A DNA stretch of 64,000 nt from Streptomyces sp. NRRL F-5123. GTDB taxonomy: Bacteria; Actinomycetota; Actinomycetes; Streptomycetales; Streptomycetaceae. Below are positions 34,981-41,815 of this stretch, piece after piece. Each line of letters opens with the position of its first letter. Within the stretch, counting starts at the first letter, position 1. Location: positions 1-64,000 of the forward strand of contig NZ_JOHY01000015.1 in the NCBI RefSeq assembly GCF_000721495.1, read 5' to 3'. Both the position numbers and the translations under genes were made by a program. Under the pieces are notes generated by a model, which did not search any database, was not told where the DNA came from, and worked only from the letters and a program-made list of their open reading frames with translations.

Positions 34981-35007
34981 TGTCACTCTTTTGCCGGATA
35001 TCCGGTC
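34981..35007 (+). promoter_or_regulatory. ECF41-type promoter of the alpha/beta hydrolase pair
   Basis: -35 TGTCACT at 34981-34987, 16-bp spacer, -10 GGTC at 35004-35007, about 47 bases ahead of the first hydrolase ATG. Confidence 0.72.
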
Positions 35008-35054
35008 ATAAAAGGTGAGGGTCACTCGACCCCTCGCATCCCAGGAGGAACCTC

Positions 35055-36011
35055 ATGGACAAGCCCGTACTCGATCCCGCCGCACACGAGTTCGCGGTGG
35101 CCGCCGCCACCCCGCCCTTCACCTACGACCTCGGCCCGGAGGGCGCCCGCAAGCTCCTCGACGACATCCAGTCCGGGCCCGTCGACAAGCCCGAGGTGCA
35201 GGACAAGTGGCTCACCGTGCCGGTGCCCGCGACGTCCGGCGAGGTACGGGTGCGCGTCGTCAAGCCCCTCGGCGTCGAGGGCCCGCTGCCGGCGGTGCTG
35301 TACGTCCACGGCGGCGGCTGGGTGCTCGGCAACGCGGGCACCCACGACCGCCTGGTGCGCGAACTGGCCGTCGGAGCACAGGCCGCCGTGCTCTTCGTCG
35401 AGTACGACCGCGCGCCGGAGGCCCGTTACCCGGTCGCCATCGAGCAGGCCTACGCGGCCGCCCAGTGGATCACCGCGAACGGCGCCAAGGGCCTCCTCGA
35501 CGTCTCCCGTCTCGCCGTCGCCGGCGACTCCGTGGGCGGCAACATGGCCGCGGCGCTGACCCTGATGGCGAAGCAGCGCGGCGACGTGCGCTTCGTCCAC
35601 CAGTCGCTGTACTACCCGGTCACCGATGCGGCCCAGGACACCGCGAGCTACCGGCAGTTCGCCGACGGCCCGCACCTCACCGCGAAGGCCATGGCCTGGT
35701 ACTGGGACTGCTACACCACCGACCCCGCCGAGCGCGCGCAGATCACCGCCTCGCCGCTGCGGGCCACGATCGAGGAGTTGCAGGGCCTGCCGCCCGCGCT
35801 CGTCATCGTCGACGAGAACGACGTCCTGCGCGACGAGGGCGAGGCCTACGCCCGCAAGCTCACCCAGGCCGGCGTGCCCACCACCAGCGTCCGCTACAAC
35901 GGCACGCTGCACGACTTCATGATGCTCGACCCCGTCCGGTCGACGGCCGCCGCCACCTGGGCGATCCGCCAGGCCGCCGGCACCCTGCGCACCGTCCTGC
36001 ACGCCGGCTGA
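35055..36011 (+). CDS. Alpha/beta hydrolase, hormone-sensitive-lipase (HSL) type
   Basis: 318 residues behind AGGAGG. The HSL oxyanion motif is VLYVHGGGWVLGN at about 82-94, the nucleophile Ser lies in VAGDSVGGNMAAAL near 157-170, the acid Asp in IVDENDVLRDEGE and the His in GTLHDFMMLD. It probably hydrolyses small acyl esters. It is followed after 25 bases by a second, secreted hydrolase, with no terminator between. Confidence 0.87.
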   Translation: MDKPVLDPAAHEFAVAAATPPFTYDLGPEGARKLLDDIQSGPVDKPEVQDKWLTVPVPATSGEVRVRVVKPLGVEGPLPAVLYVHGGGWVLGNAGTHDRLVRELAVGAQAAVLFVEYDRAPEARYPVAIEQAYAAAQWITANGAKGLLDVSRLAVAGDSVGGNMAAALTLMAKQRGDVRFVHQSLYYPVTDAAQDTASYRQFADGPHLTAKAMAWYWDCYTTDPAERAQITASPLRATIEELQGLPPALVIVDENDVLRDEGEAYARKLTQAGVPTTSVRYNGTLHDFMMLDPVRSTAAATWAIRQAAGTLRTVLHAG

Positions 36012-36036
36012 GCAATCCCCAACGAGAGGCCCTGCC

Positions 36037-36882
36037 ATGAACAGACCCCCGCTCCTGCGGCACGTCCGCACCCCGCTCACCGTCATGGCGACGGCGGGCG
36101 CCGCCCTCGCCCTCCTCGCCGTGTCCGTCGCGCCCGCGAGTGCGGGCAAGGGGCACGGGTCGCCCGCCCGCAAGCCGACCGTGGTCCTGGTGCACGGCGC
36201 GTTCGCCGACTCCGGCAGCTGGGACGGCGTCGTCAGGCGGCTGAAGCGCGACGGCTACCCCGTCGTGGCCGCGGCGAACCCGCTGCGCGGGCTGGCCGGT
36301 GACGCCGCCTACGTCAAGGCGATCGTCGCCGGTGTCGAGGGGCCCGTCGTACTCGTCGGGCACTCCTACGGCGGCTCGGTCATCAGCGACGCCGCCACCG
36401 GCTCCGCCAACGTCACGGCGCTCGTCTACGTTGCCGCTTTCCTGCCCGACAAGGGCGAGAGCGCGTTCGACCTGTCGGCGAAGTTCCCCGGCAGCACGCT
36501 CGGGGACACCCTGAACGCGGTTCCGATCACCCTGCCCGACGGCGCGAAGGACGTCGATCTGACCATCGACCCGGCCAAGTTCCACGACCAGTTCGCCGCC
36601 GACGTACCCCGGGACGTGACCGATCTGATGGCTGTCTCCCAGCGCCCGGTCACCAACGCCGCCCTGCACGACGGTGCCGGTGAGCCCGCCTGGAAGACCA
36701 TCCCGTCGTGGGCCCTGGTGGCCGCACAGGACCGCAACATCCCGCCGCAGGTCCAGCGCTTCATGGCCGAGCGCGCCCACGCCCACACCGTGGAGGTCCG
36801 CTCCTCGCACGCGGCGAGCGTCTCCCACCCGGGTGACGTCGCCGAGATCATCGAGCAGGCGGCGGCGGGAACCGCCGGCTGA
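36037..36882 (+). CDS. Secreted alpha/beta hydrolase
   Basis: 281 residues. A signal peptide covers about residues 1-36 (hydrophobic stretch ending VAPASAG). VVLVHGAFADSGSWDGVVRR is the oxyanion strand and VVLVGHSYGGSVISDAA holds the nucleophile Ser. The terminal His would be in SSHAASVSHPGDV. It resembles the EstC/salicylate-esterase-like group. The AACGAGAGG ribosome site follows the upstream hydrolase closely, so the two form an operon driven by the motif at 34981. Confidence 0.85.
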   Translation: MNRPPLLRHVRTPLTVMATAGAALALLAVSVAPASAGKGHGSPARKPTVVLVHGAFADSGSWDGVVRRLKRDGYPVVAAANPLRGLAGDAAYVKAIVAGVEGPVVLVGHSYGGSVISDAATGSANVTALVYVAAFLPDKGESAFDLSAKFPGSTLGDTLNAVPITLPDGAKDVDLTIDPAKFHDQFAADVPRDVTDLMAVSQRPVTNAALHDGAGEPAWKTIPSWALVAAQDRNIPPQVQRFMAERAHAHTVEVRSSHAASVSHPGDVAEIIEQAAAGTAG

Positions 36883-36894
36883 CCGGGAACTGCC

Positions 36895-36930
36895 GAAGGG
36901 GCGGGGTGCTCACCGGCGCCCCGCCCCTTC
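36895..36930 (+). terminator. Terminator of the hydrolase operon
   Basis: 12-bp perfect GC-rich stem GAAGGGGCGGGG/CCCCGCCCCTTC with a 12-base loop, 13 bases after the second hydrolase stop. Confidence 0.75.
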
Positions 36931-37021
36931 ACCTGCCGGCAGGCCTCGGGGAAGCCGGGCTGCGCCGAATGGTGGTGTTCAGTGGCAATGAACAGTGTGC
37001 CTTGCCGGCGAGGTGCCGTCA

Positions 37022-37165
37022 GGACGGGATGCCGTCGAGGGGCACCGCGGGATCGTCGAGCCGGGTGTCGTCGACGTCCGCGCCGGGAACGTCCGGGCGG
37101 CGCTGGGAGGGCCCGGTGGCCAGGAGCAGCCTGTGGGAGCCTCATCTCCTTGGCCGGACGAGGGA
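37022..37165 (-). pseudogene. Remnant gene behind an intact ECF41-type promoter
   Basis: The minus-strand promoter at 37195-37221 points here, but no intact frame begins as expected. After AAGGAG near 37160 the DNA reads HRLLLATGPSQRRPDVPGAD in a frame that ends normally in VPLDGIPS and TGA at 37022, yet that frame has a stop just upstream. One frameshift would restore a short protein from the ATG near 37157. I read it as a decayed small gene; I do not recognise the family. Confidence 0.35.
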
Positions 37166-37194
37166 ACTGCCATGCTGCGGCGGTCACCTGAACA

Positions 37195-37221
37195 GACCGT
37201 GTGACCGCGGCCTCTGTGACA
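37195..37221 (-). promoter_or_regulatory. ECF41-type promoter, minus strand, facing a gene remnant
   Basis: -35 TGTCACA at 37215-37221, 16-bp spacer, -10 GGTC at 37195-37198 (minus strand). It is back to back with the ferredoxin promoter, 13 bases between the -35 elements. Confidence 0.72.
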
Positions 37222-37234
37222 GCGGACGGCCCGC

Positions 37235-37261
37235 TGTCACAACGTCGTGGGCCACCTGGTC
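37235..37261 (+). promoter_or_regulatory. ECF41-type promoter of the ferredoxin gene
   Basis: -35 TGTCACA at 37235-37241, 16-bp spacer, -10 GGTC at 37258-37261, 69 bases before the ATG. Confidence 0.8.
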
Positions 37262-37330
37262 AAAGGGACGGCTGGTCCCATCGCACCGGCCGCCCGCGCG
37301 GCGCCGCGGGGGAGGAGAAGGAGAGGAACA

Positions 37331-37519
37331 ATGACGTACGTCATCGCGCAGCCCTGCGTCGACGTCAAGGACAAGGCGTGCCTGATGGAGTGCCCTGTGG
37401 ACTGCATCCACGAGGGCGAGCGGACCCTCTACATCGACCCCGCGGAATGCGTCGACTGCCACGCGTGCGAACCGGTGTGCCCGGTCGACGCGATTTTCCC
37501 CGAGGCCGAACTTCCGTAG
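37331..37519 (+). CDS. fdxA: 7Fe ferredoxin (FdxA-like) ending at an in-frame TAG
   Basis: 62 residues before the TAG at 37517-37519. Eight Cys at 9, 17, 21, 25, 40, 43, 46 and 50 give the [3Fe-4S]/[4Fe-4S] pattern of FdxA (CLMECPVDC, CVDCHACEPVCP). FdxA proteins usually continue some 40-45 residues. Here the same frame continues after the TAG with HWTHYLAVNAEFF and DHPVVAGLPPQ, the normal FdxA C-terminal segment, and runs to a TGA at 37726. This is either a nonsense mutation leaving both cluster sites intact or a programmed stop. The short form would probably still hold its clusters. Confidence 0.8.
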   Translation: MTYVIAQPCVDVKDKACLMECPVDCIHEGERTLYIDPAECVDCHACEPVCPVDAIFPEAELP

Positions 37520-37726
37520 CACTGGACACACTATCTGGCCGTCAACGCCGAGTTCTTCGGGCGACCGGCCGTTGCAGGCGCCGCGCCCGGCGACCATCCG
37601 GTGGTGGCCGGGCTGCCGCCGCAGCACGCGCACAGGAAGGGGATCGCCGCCTTCACCGCCTCCAGGGAAGAGGCGGACGTCGTCGATCTGTGGTTCCCGG
37701 CCGCCCTGGGCGCCCCGGAGTCCTGA
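37520..37726 (+). other. In-frame continuation of the ferredoxin after TAG
   Basis: 69 codons, including the TGA, in the ferredoxin frame without another stop. Residues HWTHYLAVNAEFFGRP and GDHPVVAGLPPQH match the usual FdxA C-terminus. The last 30 or so (HRKGIAAFTASREE to LGAPES) go beyond it. There is no start codon with a ribosome site of its own, so it is expressed only by readthrough, or not at all. Confidence 0.6.
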
Positions 37727-37740
37727 CCGAGCAGTCCGCG

Positions 37741-37775
37741 GCCGGGCCCGGCGGGTAGGACCCGCCGAGCCCGGC
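37741..37775. terminator. Convergent stem-loop between ferredoxin and cupin genes
   Basis: 15-bp stem with one mismatch (GCCGGGCCCGGCGGG against CCCGCCGAGCCCGGC) and a short loop. It lies between the two converging transcripts. Confidence 0.55.
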
Positions 37776-37936
37776 GCCGCCCTCGCGGGCGGCGGCGCGG
37801 GAGACCTCCAGCAGCCGCCGGTGCTCGGCCGGGCCGACCCGCTCGTGCGGCTCGGTCACCAGGCCACCCCCGCGCCGACGACTCCCCGACGGGTCTTTCC
37901 TGCCCGGGAAGGGGCCGGCCGGGCCGGCCCGCGGCG

Positions 37937-38425
37937 TCACTCGACGAAATAGGAGTCGTGCTTGTCGAAGAAGCGGGTGCGTTCCTCCTCCGAGGCGTTC
38001 GCCAGCTGCGAGACCTGCTCGAAGTACTCCTCGCGGGGCGCCCCGGGCGTGAACAGCAGCAGCATGTCGGCGGGCGCGTCGGAGTCGTTGCGGAAGGCGT
38101 GCAGGCCGCCCTGCGGCACATGCAGGAAGTCGCCCTCCTGGGCATCCGTCCACCGCTCGCCGTCGTAGACCCGGACAGTGCCGCCGAGGATGTAGAACGA
38201 CTCCGAGATGGTGCGGTGGAAGTGGGTCCTGGGGCCACCGGCCCGCGGGCCCATCTGGACCCTGTAGAGGCCGAACTCGCCGCGGGTGACGTCGGTTGTG
38301 GCCAGGTAGTGGGTGCCGTTGCCGGGCACGCCCAGGTCCGGCGGCGTGCTCGCGGGGCGGAAACCGGCACTGATCTCGCCGTTCTCGCCGTAGTAGACCT
38401 GATCCGGGTACGACACGGTGATCAC
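37937..38425 (-). CDS. Cupin-domain protein
   Basis: 162 residues from the GTG at 38425; the GTG at 38416, with GGTGATC in front, is nearly as good. Cupin motif 1 is PRTHFHRTISESFYILGGTV (His, His, Glu), motif 2 is GDFLHVPQGGLHAFRNDSD (His). It is followed by LLLFTPGAPREEYFEQV and a charged helical tail. A metal-dependent small-ligand enzyme or sensor of the quercetinase-like type; the substrate is unknown. Divergent from the tail-anchored protein gene; both have ECF41-type promoters. Confidence 0.8.
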   Translation of the reverse strand: MITVSYPDQVYYGENGEISAGFRPASTPPDLGVPGNGTHYLATTDVTRGEFGLYRVQMGPRAGGPRTHFHRTISESFYILGGTVRVYDGERWTDAQEGDFLHVPQGGLHAFRNDSDAPADMLLLFTPGAPREEYFEQVSQLANASEEERTRFFDKHDSYFVE

Positions 38426-38543
38426 CGTCTTTCGGTCGGGGACGCCCCCGGGACGGGGCGCGGGGTTCCTGCGGGCACGGGACCGCGGGGGAGGAGGGGC
38501 GGCAGTCGCCCGGCATCCGGTGCCTGGTGCGTTACACACTATT

Positions 38544-38570
38544 GACCAGGCCGGCCCACGGCCTGTGACA
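38544..38570 (-). promoter_or_regulatory. ECF41-type promoter of the second cupin gene
   Basis: -35 TGTCACA at 38564-38570, 16-bp spacer, -10 GGTC at 38544-38547 (minus strand), about 120 bases before the start. Confidence 0.76.
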
Positions 38571-38631
38571 CGACGGGACGCCTGCCCGTCGGATCCGCCC
38601 GCCGGCACCCCTGCCGCCTGCCAGGGCCACG

Positions 38632-38658
38632 TGTCACAAGAAGGCCCGCTCTCCGGTC
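38632..38658 (+). promoter_or_regulatory. ECF41-type promoter of the tail-anchored protein gene
   Basis: -35 TGTCACA at 38632-38638, 16-bp spacer, -10 GGTC at 38655-38658, 85 bases before the ATG at 38744. Confidence 0.76.
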
Positions 38659-38743
38659 CCTTGATGTGTGCAGCCCGGCGCCGAGCCCTGATCCGGCAGC
38701 CCCGCGGCCGGGTTCCGTTTCCCGTCTTCCTATGGAGCACACC

Positions 38744-39079
38744 ATGGACATTTCTCAGGAGGCCGCCCGAGGCCTGACCGACATCGAGAGCTTCCTGTAC
38801 CGGCAGGCACATCTGCGAGCGGCACGGCAACGGGTACTCGGTTTCACGGCGCGGATGCGGGAGCTCTCCCCGGAACAGAAAGCCGACATCGAGGTCTGGT
38901 ACATCGAGGAACAGATCTACGTCGCCGGCATGGTGACCAGGCACATCGCCGACAGGGTCAGCGCGGCGGAAGAGCGGTATCGCCGCCGTTTCGGGCACTG
39001 GCTGCGAGGCGCACTGTCCGCGGCGATCCTGCTCACCGCGGCAACGGCCGTGTACGTGATCCTCACCGCCCGCGGGTGA
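38744..39079 (+). CDS. Tail-anchored helical membrane protein of unknown function
   Basis: 111 residues from the ATG at 38744, with GGAG six bases upstream. The first 85 residues are charged and helical (LTDIESFLYRQAHLRAARQR, LSPEQKADIEVWYIEEQIYV). One membrane helix sits at the C-terminal end (ALSAAILLTAATAVYVIL), leaving the bulk on the cytosolic side if tail-anchored. I do not recognise a family. Its promoter puts it in the ECF41-type regulon. Confidence 0.65.
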   Translation: MDISQEAARGLTDIESFLYRQAHLRAARQRVLGFTARMRELSPEQKADIEVWYIEEQIYVAGMVTRHIADRVSAAEERYRRRFGHWLRGALSAAILLTAATAVYVILTARG

Positions 39080-39106
39080 ACCGGCCGAGCCGGTCGGCTC
39101 GCAGGC

Positions 39107-39400
39107 TCACACGGTGTCCTCGCCGACGACGACCAGGGTGGGCAGGGCGAGGCCGGACGGTTCCGCCCGAACGTCGACGGCGGGTGCCGCGGCCGCCAAC
39201 GGCGCGCCGGACTCGCGCAGGACCCGCGTGCTCGCCGGTCACCGGCGAGGTGTCGTAGAGGACCGGTGAGCCGACCTGGTCGAAATGGTCGAGGGCGTAC
39301 CGCTGGGCGACGAAGCCCCCCGTGGGATGCCCCGAGCCGGCGACGCGGGAACGCTGCTCGACGAGTGAGGATCCGTGCCGTACGGGGAGCGTGTGGGTAC
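39107..39400 (-). pseudogene. Alpha/beta-hydrolase-like remnant
   Basis: Two minus-strand frames join across a shift near 39230. The upstream one reads TGGFVAQRYALDHFDQVGSP, then VLYDTSPVTGEHAG; the downstream one reads LRESGAPLAAAAPAVDV and ALPTLVVVGEDTV with a TGA at 39107. The last segment resembles the acid-residue strand of alpha/beta hydrolases. The nucleophile and His regions are missing. Confidence 0.4.
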
Positions 39401-39633
39401 CGGTGGACAAGGGGGCCGCGGGATCCGGGGCGGGGAAGGGGAGCGGCGCCGGTACGGAAATTAGGTTCACACTTCCCAGAGGGTGCGCTCGTGATCGGGA
39501 AGGTGTAAGACACTGTGGAGCTTGTCATGACAGTGTGGGCATCGGGTTCGCCCGCGGAACGGCCCGAGGACGGTGCCAGGGCGAACTCACCACCGTGGAA
39601 CGGCAGTTCCTCCGTGTACGCACCGGGAACGCC

Positions 39634-39667
39634 GAAGGTGGCCCCGCCTTCGGACGGGGCCACCTTC
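39634..39667 (-). terminator. Terminator of the NmrA-like reductase gene
   Basis: 13-bp perfect stem GAAGGTGGCCCCG/CGGGGCCACCTTC with an 8-base loop, 10 bases past the stop codon on the minus strand. Confidence 0.75.
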
Positions 39668-39676
39668 AGGGCGCGT

Positions 39677-40423
39677 TCACTGCTGCTGGGCGAGCCAGTC
39701 GGCGAACGTGACCTTACCGATGCGGGCGTTCGGGCCCGGCAGGAGCGTGGTCTCCTGCAACTCGGCATCGAAGTACCGGGCGTGCTCGTCCGTGACGACC
39801 GTACGGGGGTCGTTCCTGGCTGCGAGCCCCTTGCGGATCAGCTCATCGAGCCGGAAGACGTCGGGGCCGGCGATCTCCACCAGGCCGTTGAGTGGCGCGC
39901 CGACGGCGGTACGGCCCACGGTGGCGGCCACGTCGTCGGAGACGACCGGCTGGATCTTGACAGGGGCCAGGCGAACGGTGTCGCCGTCGGTCGCCTCCGC
40001 GGCGATGCCCTTCATGAACTCGAAGAACTGCGTGGCGTGGACGATCGAGTACGGGATGCCGGATTCCTTGATCAGCGTCTCCTGGACCTGCTTGGCGCGG
40101 AAGTACCCGCTCTCCTGGAGGCGTTCGGTCCCGACCACGGAGAGGGCGACGTGGTGCGTCACACCGGCCTCGGTCTCCGCCTTGAGGAGGTTCGTCGTGG
40201 AGGTGCGGAAGAAGTCCATGACGGCCTGGTCCTCGAACGAGGGCGAGTTGGACACGTCGATCACCACGGACGCGCCCTGCAGCACCTCGGCCAGGCCCTC
40301 GCCGGTCAGGGTGTCGACACCGGTTTTGGGCGCGGCCGCGACCGCTTCGTGCCCGTGCTCGCCCAGCCTGGCGATCACCTTCGAGCCGATGAGCCCGGTC
40401 CCACCGATCACTACGACCTTCAT
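39677..40423 (-). CDS. NmrA/SDR-type NAD(P)-binding reductase
   Basis: 248 residues. Dinucleotide motif VVVIGGTGLIGSKVIARLGE at residues 3-22 (GxxGxxG). The atypical extended-SDR body has VVIDVSNSPSFEDQAV, HHVALSVVGTERL, GYFRAKQVQETLI and YSIVHATQFFEFM, as in NmrA-like NAD(P)-epimerase proteins. It may act as an oxidoreductase or redox sensor. Epimerase/oxidoreductase genes typically sit next to ECF41 sigma genes, and this one lies directly downstream of the sigma at 40601. It also has its own motif at 40469-40495. Confidence 0.85.
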   Translation of the reverse strand: MKVVVIGGTGLIGSKVIARLGEHGHEAVAAAPKTGVDTLTGEGLAEVLQGASVVIDVSNSPSFEDQAVMDFFRTSTTNLLKAETEAGVTHHVALSVVGTERLQESGYFRAKQVQETLIKESGIPYSIVHATQFFEFMKGIAAEATDGDTVRLAPVKIQPVVSDDVAATVGRTAVGAPLNGLVEIAGPDVFRLDELIRKGLAARNDPRTVVTDEHARYFDAELQETTLLPGPNARIGKVTFADWLAQQQ

Positions 40424-40468
40424 CACGGATTCCCTTCGGATGGTTCTCGTTGCGTCTGCACCACAAGA

Positions 40469-40495
40469 GACCGATCAGGCCGCGCATCCGTGACA
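40469..40495 (-). promoter_or_regulatory. ECF41-type promoter of the NmrA-like gene
   Basis: -35 TGTCACG at 40489-40495, 16-bp spacer, -10 GGTC at 40469-40472 (minus strand), 46 bases before the ATG. Confidence 0.78.
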
Positions 40496-40600
40496 GCCCG
40501 CCCCGGATGTTGTCACAACATGCGGCTGCGGTGCGGCTGTCCCGGCTGTCCCGTCGGTGAGCGCGGTGTCCCGGTCGTGCCGTGACCGCCGGGTTACTCC

Positions 40601-41497
40601 TCAGGCGTCCAGCGACGCCACGTAAGGGGCCAGTTTCGCCGGGTTCATGACCCACATGATGCGTTCGATGCCACGCGCGGACACGTCGGCGCAGAGCAGC
40701 GCCTTCGCCTCGCCGGCCTCCGAGACGAGGACGGCGGGCATGCCGTTGGCCTCGACCCAGCGGACGTCCGAATCGGGCCAGAAGTACGGGGCGAAGGCGG
40801 CAAGGTAGGCGGAGACGTGCGACAGGCCGACGACGGGGATCTTCGACGCCCCGCGCATTCCACCACCGTCGGAGTAGCTCACGACGTCCTCGGTGAGGAG
40901 CTCCTCCAGCACCGACAGGTCGCCGGTCTGCGCAGCGGCGAGGAACGCCTCGAGCATGCGCCGGTGCTCGGTGCGGCTGACCGGTCCCCGGCGCTCCGCG
41001 GCCAGATGCCTGCGGGCACGTGTCACCAGCTGCCGCGTGTTGGGCTCGCTGGTCTCCAGGATCTCCGCGATGCGGCGGTACGGGTAGTCGAAGGCTTCCC
41101 GCAGCACGTAGGCGGCGCGTTCCACCGGCTTCAGCTTCTCCAGAAGGAAGAGGACCGCCAGATCGAGTGCCTCCGCCCGCTCCGCGCCCAACTGGGGATC
41201 CGCCCCCGTGTCCACGGGCTCGGGAAGCCAGGGGCCGGTGTACGACTCGCGTCGCACCCTGGCGGACTGGGCCACGTTGATCGCGAGCCGGGTGGTGACC
41301 GTGGCGAGGAACGCAGCCGGCTCGTTGATCCCGGCGCGATCGGTGCCCTGCCAGCGCAACCACGTGTCCTGGACGACGTCCTCGGCTTCCACCGCGCTGC
41401 CGAGCACGCGGTAGGCGATACCGAAGAGCCGGGGACGCGCCGCGACGAACTCCCTCGTCGCCCGGTCGAGGGAACCCAGGTCGTCACCGGCGTGCAT
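40601..41497 (-). CDS. ECF41-type sigma factor (SigJ-like) with SnoaL domain
   Basis: 298 residues from the ATG at 41497, preceded by GGAGGACATGC. Region 2 is LFGIAYRVLGSAVEAEDVVQ plus DTWLRW; region 4 is YVLREAFDYPYRRIAEILET plus TRQLVTRARRHLA. The SnoaL tail (about 185-290) ends IERIMWVMNPAKLAPYV. It is the most canonical ECF41 protein of the four in the window, with the classical NAD-epimerase-like gene beside it, and the best candidate reader of the TGTCACA-N16-GGTC sites. A weak motif (AGTC as -10) lies upstream at 41618-41644. Confidence 0.9.
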   Translation of the reverse strand: MHAGDDLGSLDRATREFVAARPRLFGIAYRVLGSAVEAEDVVQDTWLRWQGTDRAGINEPAAFLATVTTRLAINVAQSARVRRESYTGPWLPEPVDTGADPQLGAERAEALDLAVLFLLEKLKPVERAAYVLREAFDYPYRRIAEILETSEPNTRQLVTRARRHLAAERRGPVSRTEHRRMLEAFLAAAQTGDLSVLEELLTEDVVSYSDGGGMRGASKIPVVGLSHVSAYLAAFAPYFWPDSDVRWVEANGMPAVLVSEAGEAKALLCADVSARGIERIMWVMNPAKLAPYVASLDA

Positions 41498-41617
41498 GCA
41501 TGTCCTCCAGTCTCGGACCACATGCTACAAGCCGCGCCGGCGGCTCCCGGGGGACGCCGCGAGCCGGACGACCGTCCCGGAATCGATCGCCGCCGGCGTC
41601 AGGCACGCGCCCTCCAC

Positions 41618-41644
41618 GACTGCGTCGGTGTCAATGTTGTGACA
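41618..41644 (-). promoter_or_regulatory. Imperfect ECF41-type site upstream of the SigJ-like gene
   Basis: -35 TGTCACA at 41638-41644 and correct 16-bp spacing, but the -10 reads AGTC instead of GGTC. It points to the sigma gene 121 bases away. Confidence 0.35.
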
Positions 41645-41703
41645 CCGGACGGTCGGCTGATCGGCGCCGGACGGCGGTCGTGAGGAAGAGCTCGCACCGT
41701 CAC

Positions 41704-41730
41704 TGTCACGGAACCACCGTGTGCCCGGTC
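41704..41730 (+). promoter_or_regulatory. ECF41-type promoter of the ferritin-like protein gene
   Basis: -35 TGTCACG at 41704-41710, 16-bp spacer, -10 GGTC at 41727-41730. The expected start of transcription (about 41737) lies past the GTG at 41735, so translation must begin further down, at 41816. Confidence 0.76.
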
Positions 41731-41815
41731 ATCTGTGAGTGACGCGGATGGAAGGGCCTTCTGGCTCCACCCGGCAACCGGCCGGTCCCCGACGACAACC
41801 GAAGTGAGAACACTC

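Noticed and set aside
39524..39550. TGTCATG site near 39520 as an ECF41-type promoter
   Set aside because: Neither strand shows GGTC at 16 bp, and no intact gene begins downstream on the plus strand.
40507..40521. Near-palindrome around TGTTGTCACAACA containing a -35-like TGTCACA
   Set aside because: On the plus strand the bases 16 bp downstream read CGGC, not GGTC, and no gene starts after it. It may be an operator, but it does not fit the promoter set.
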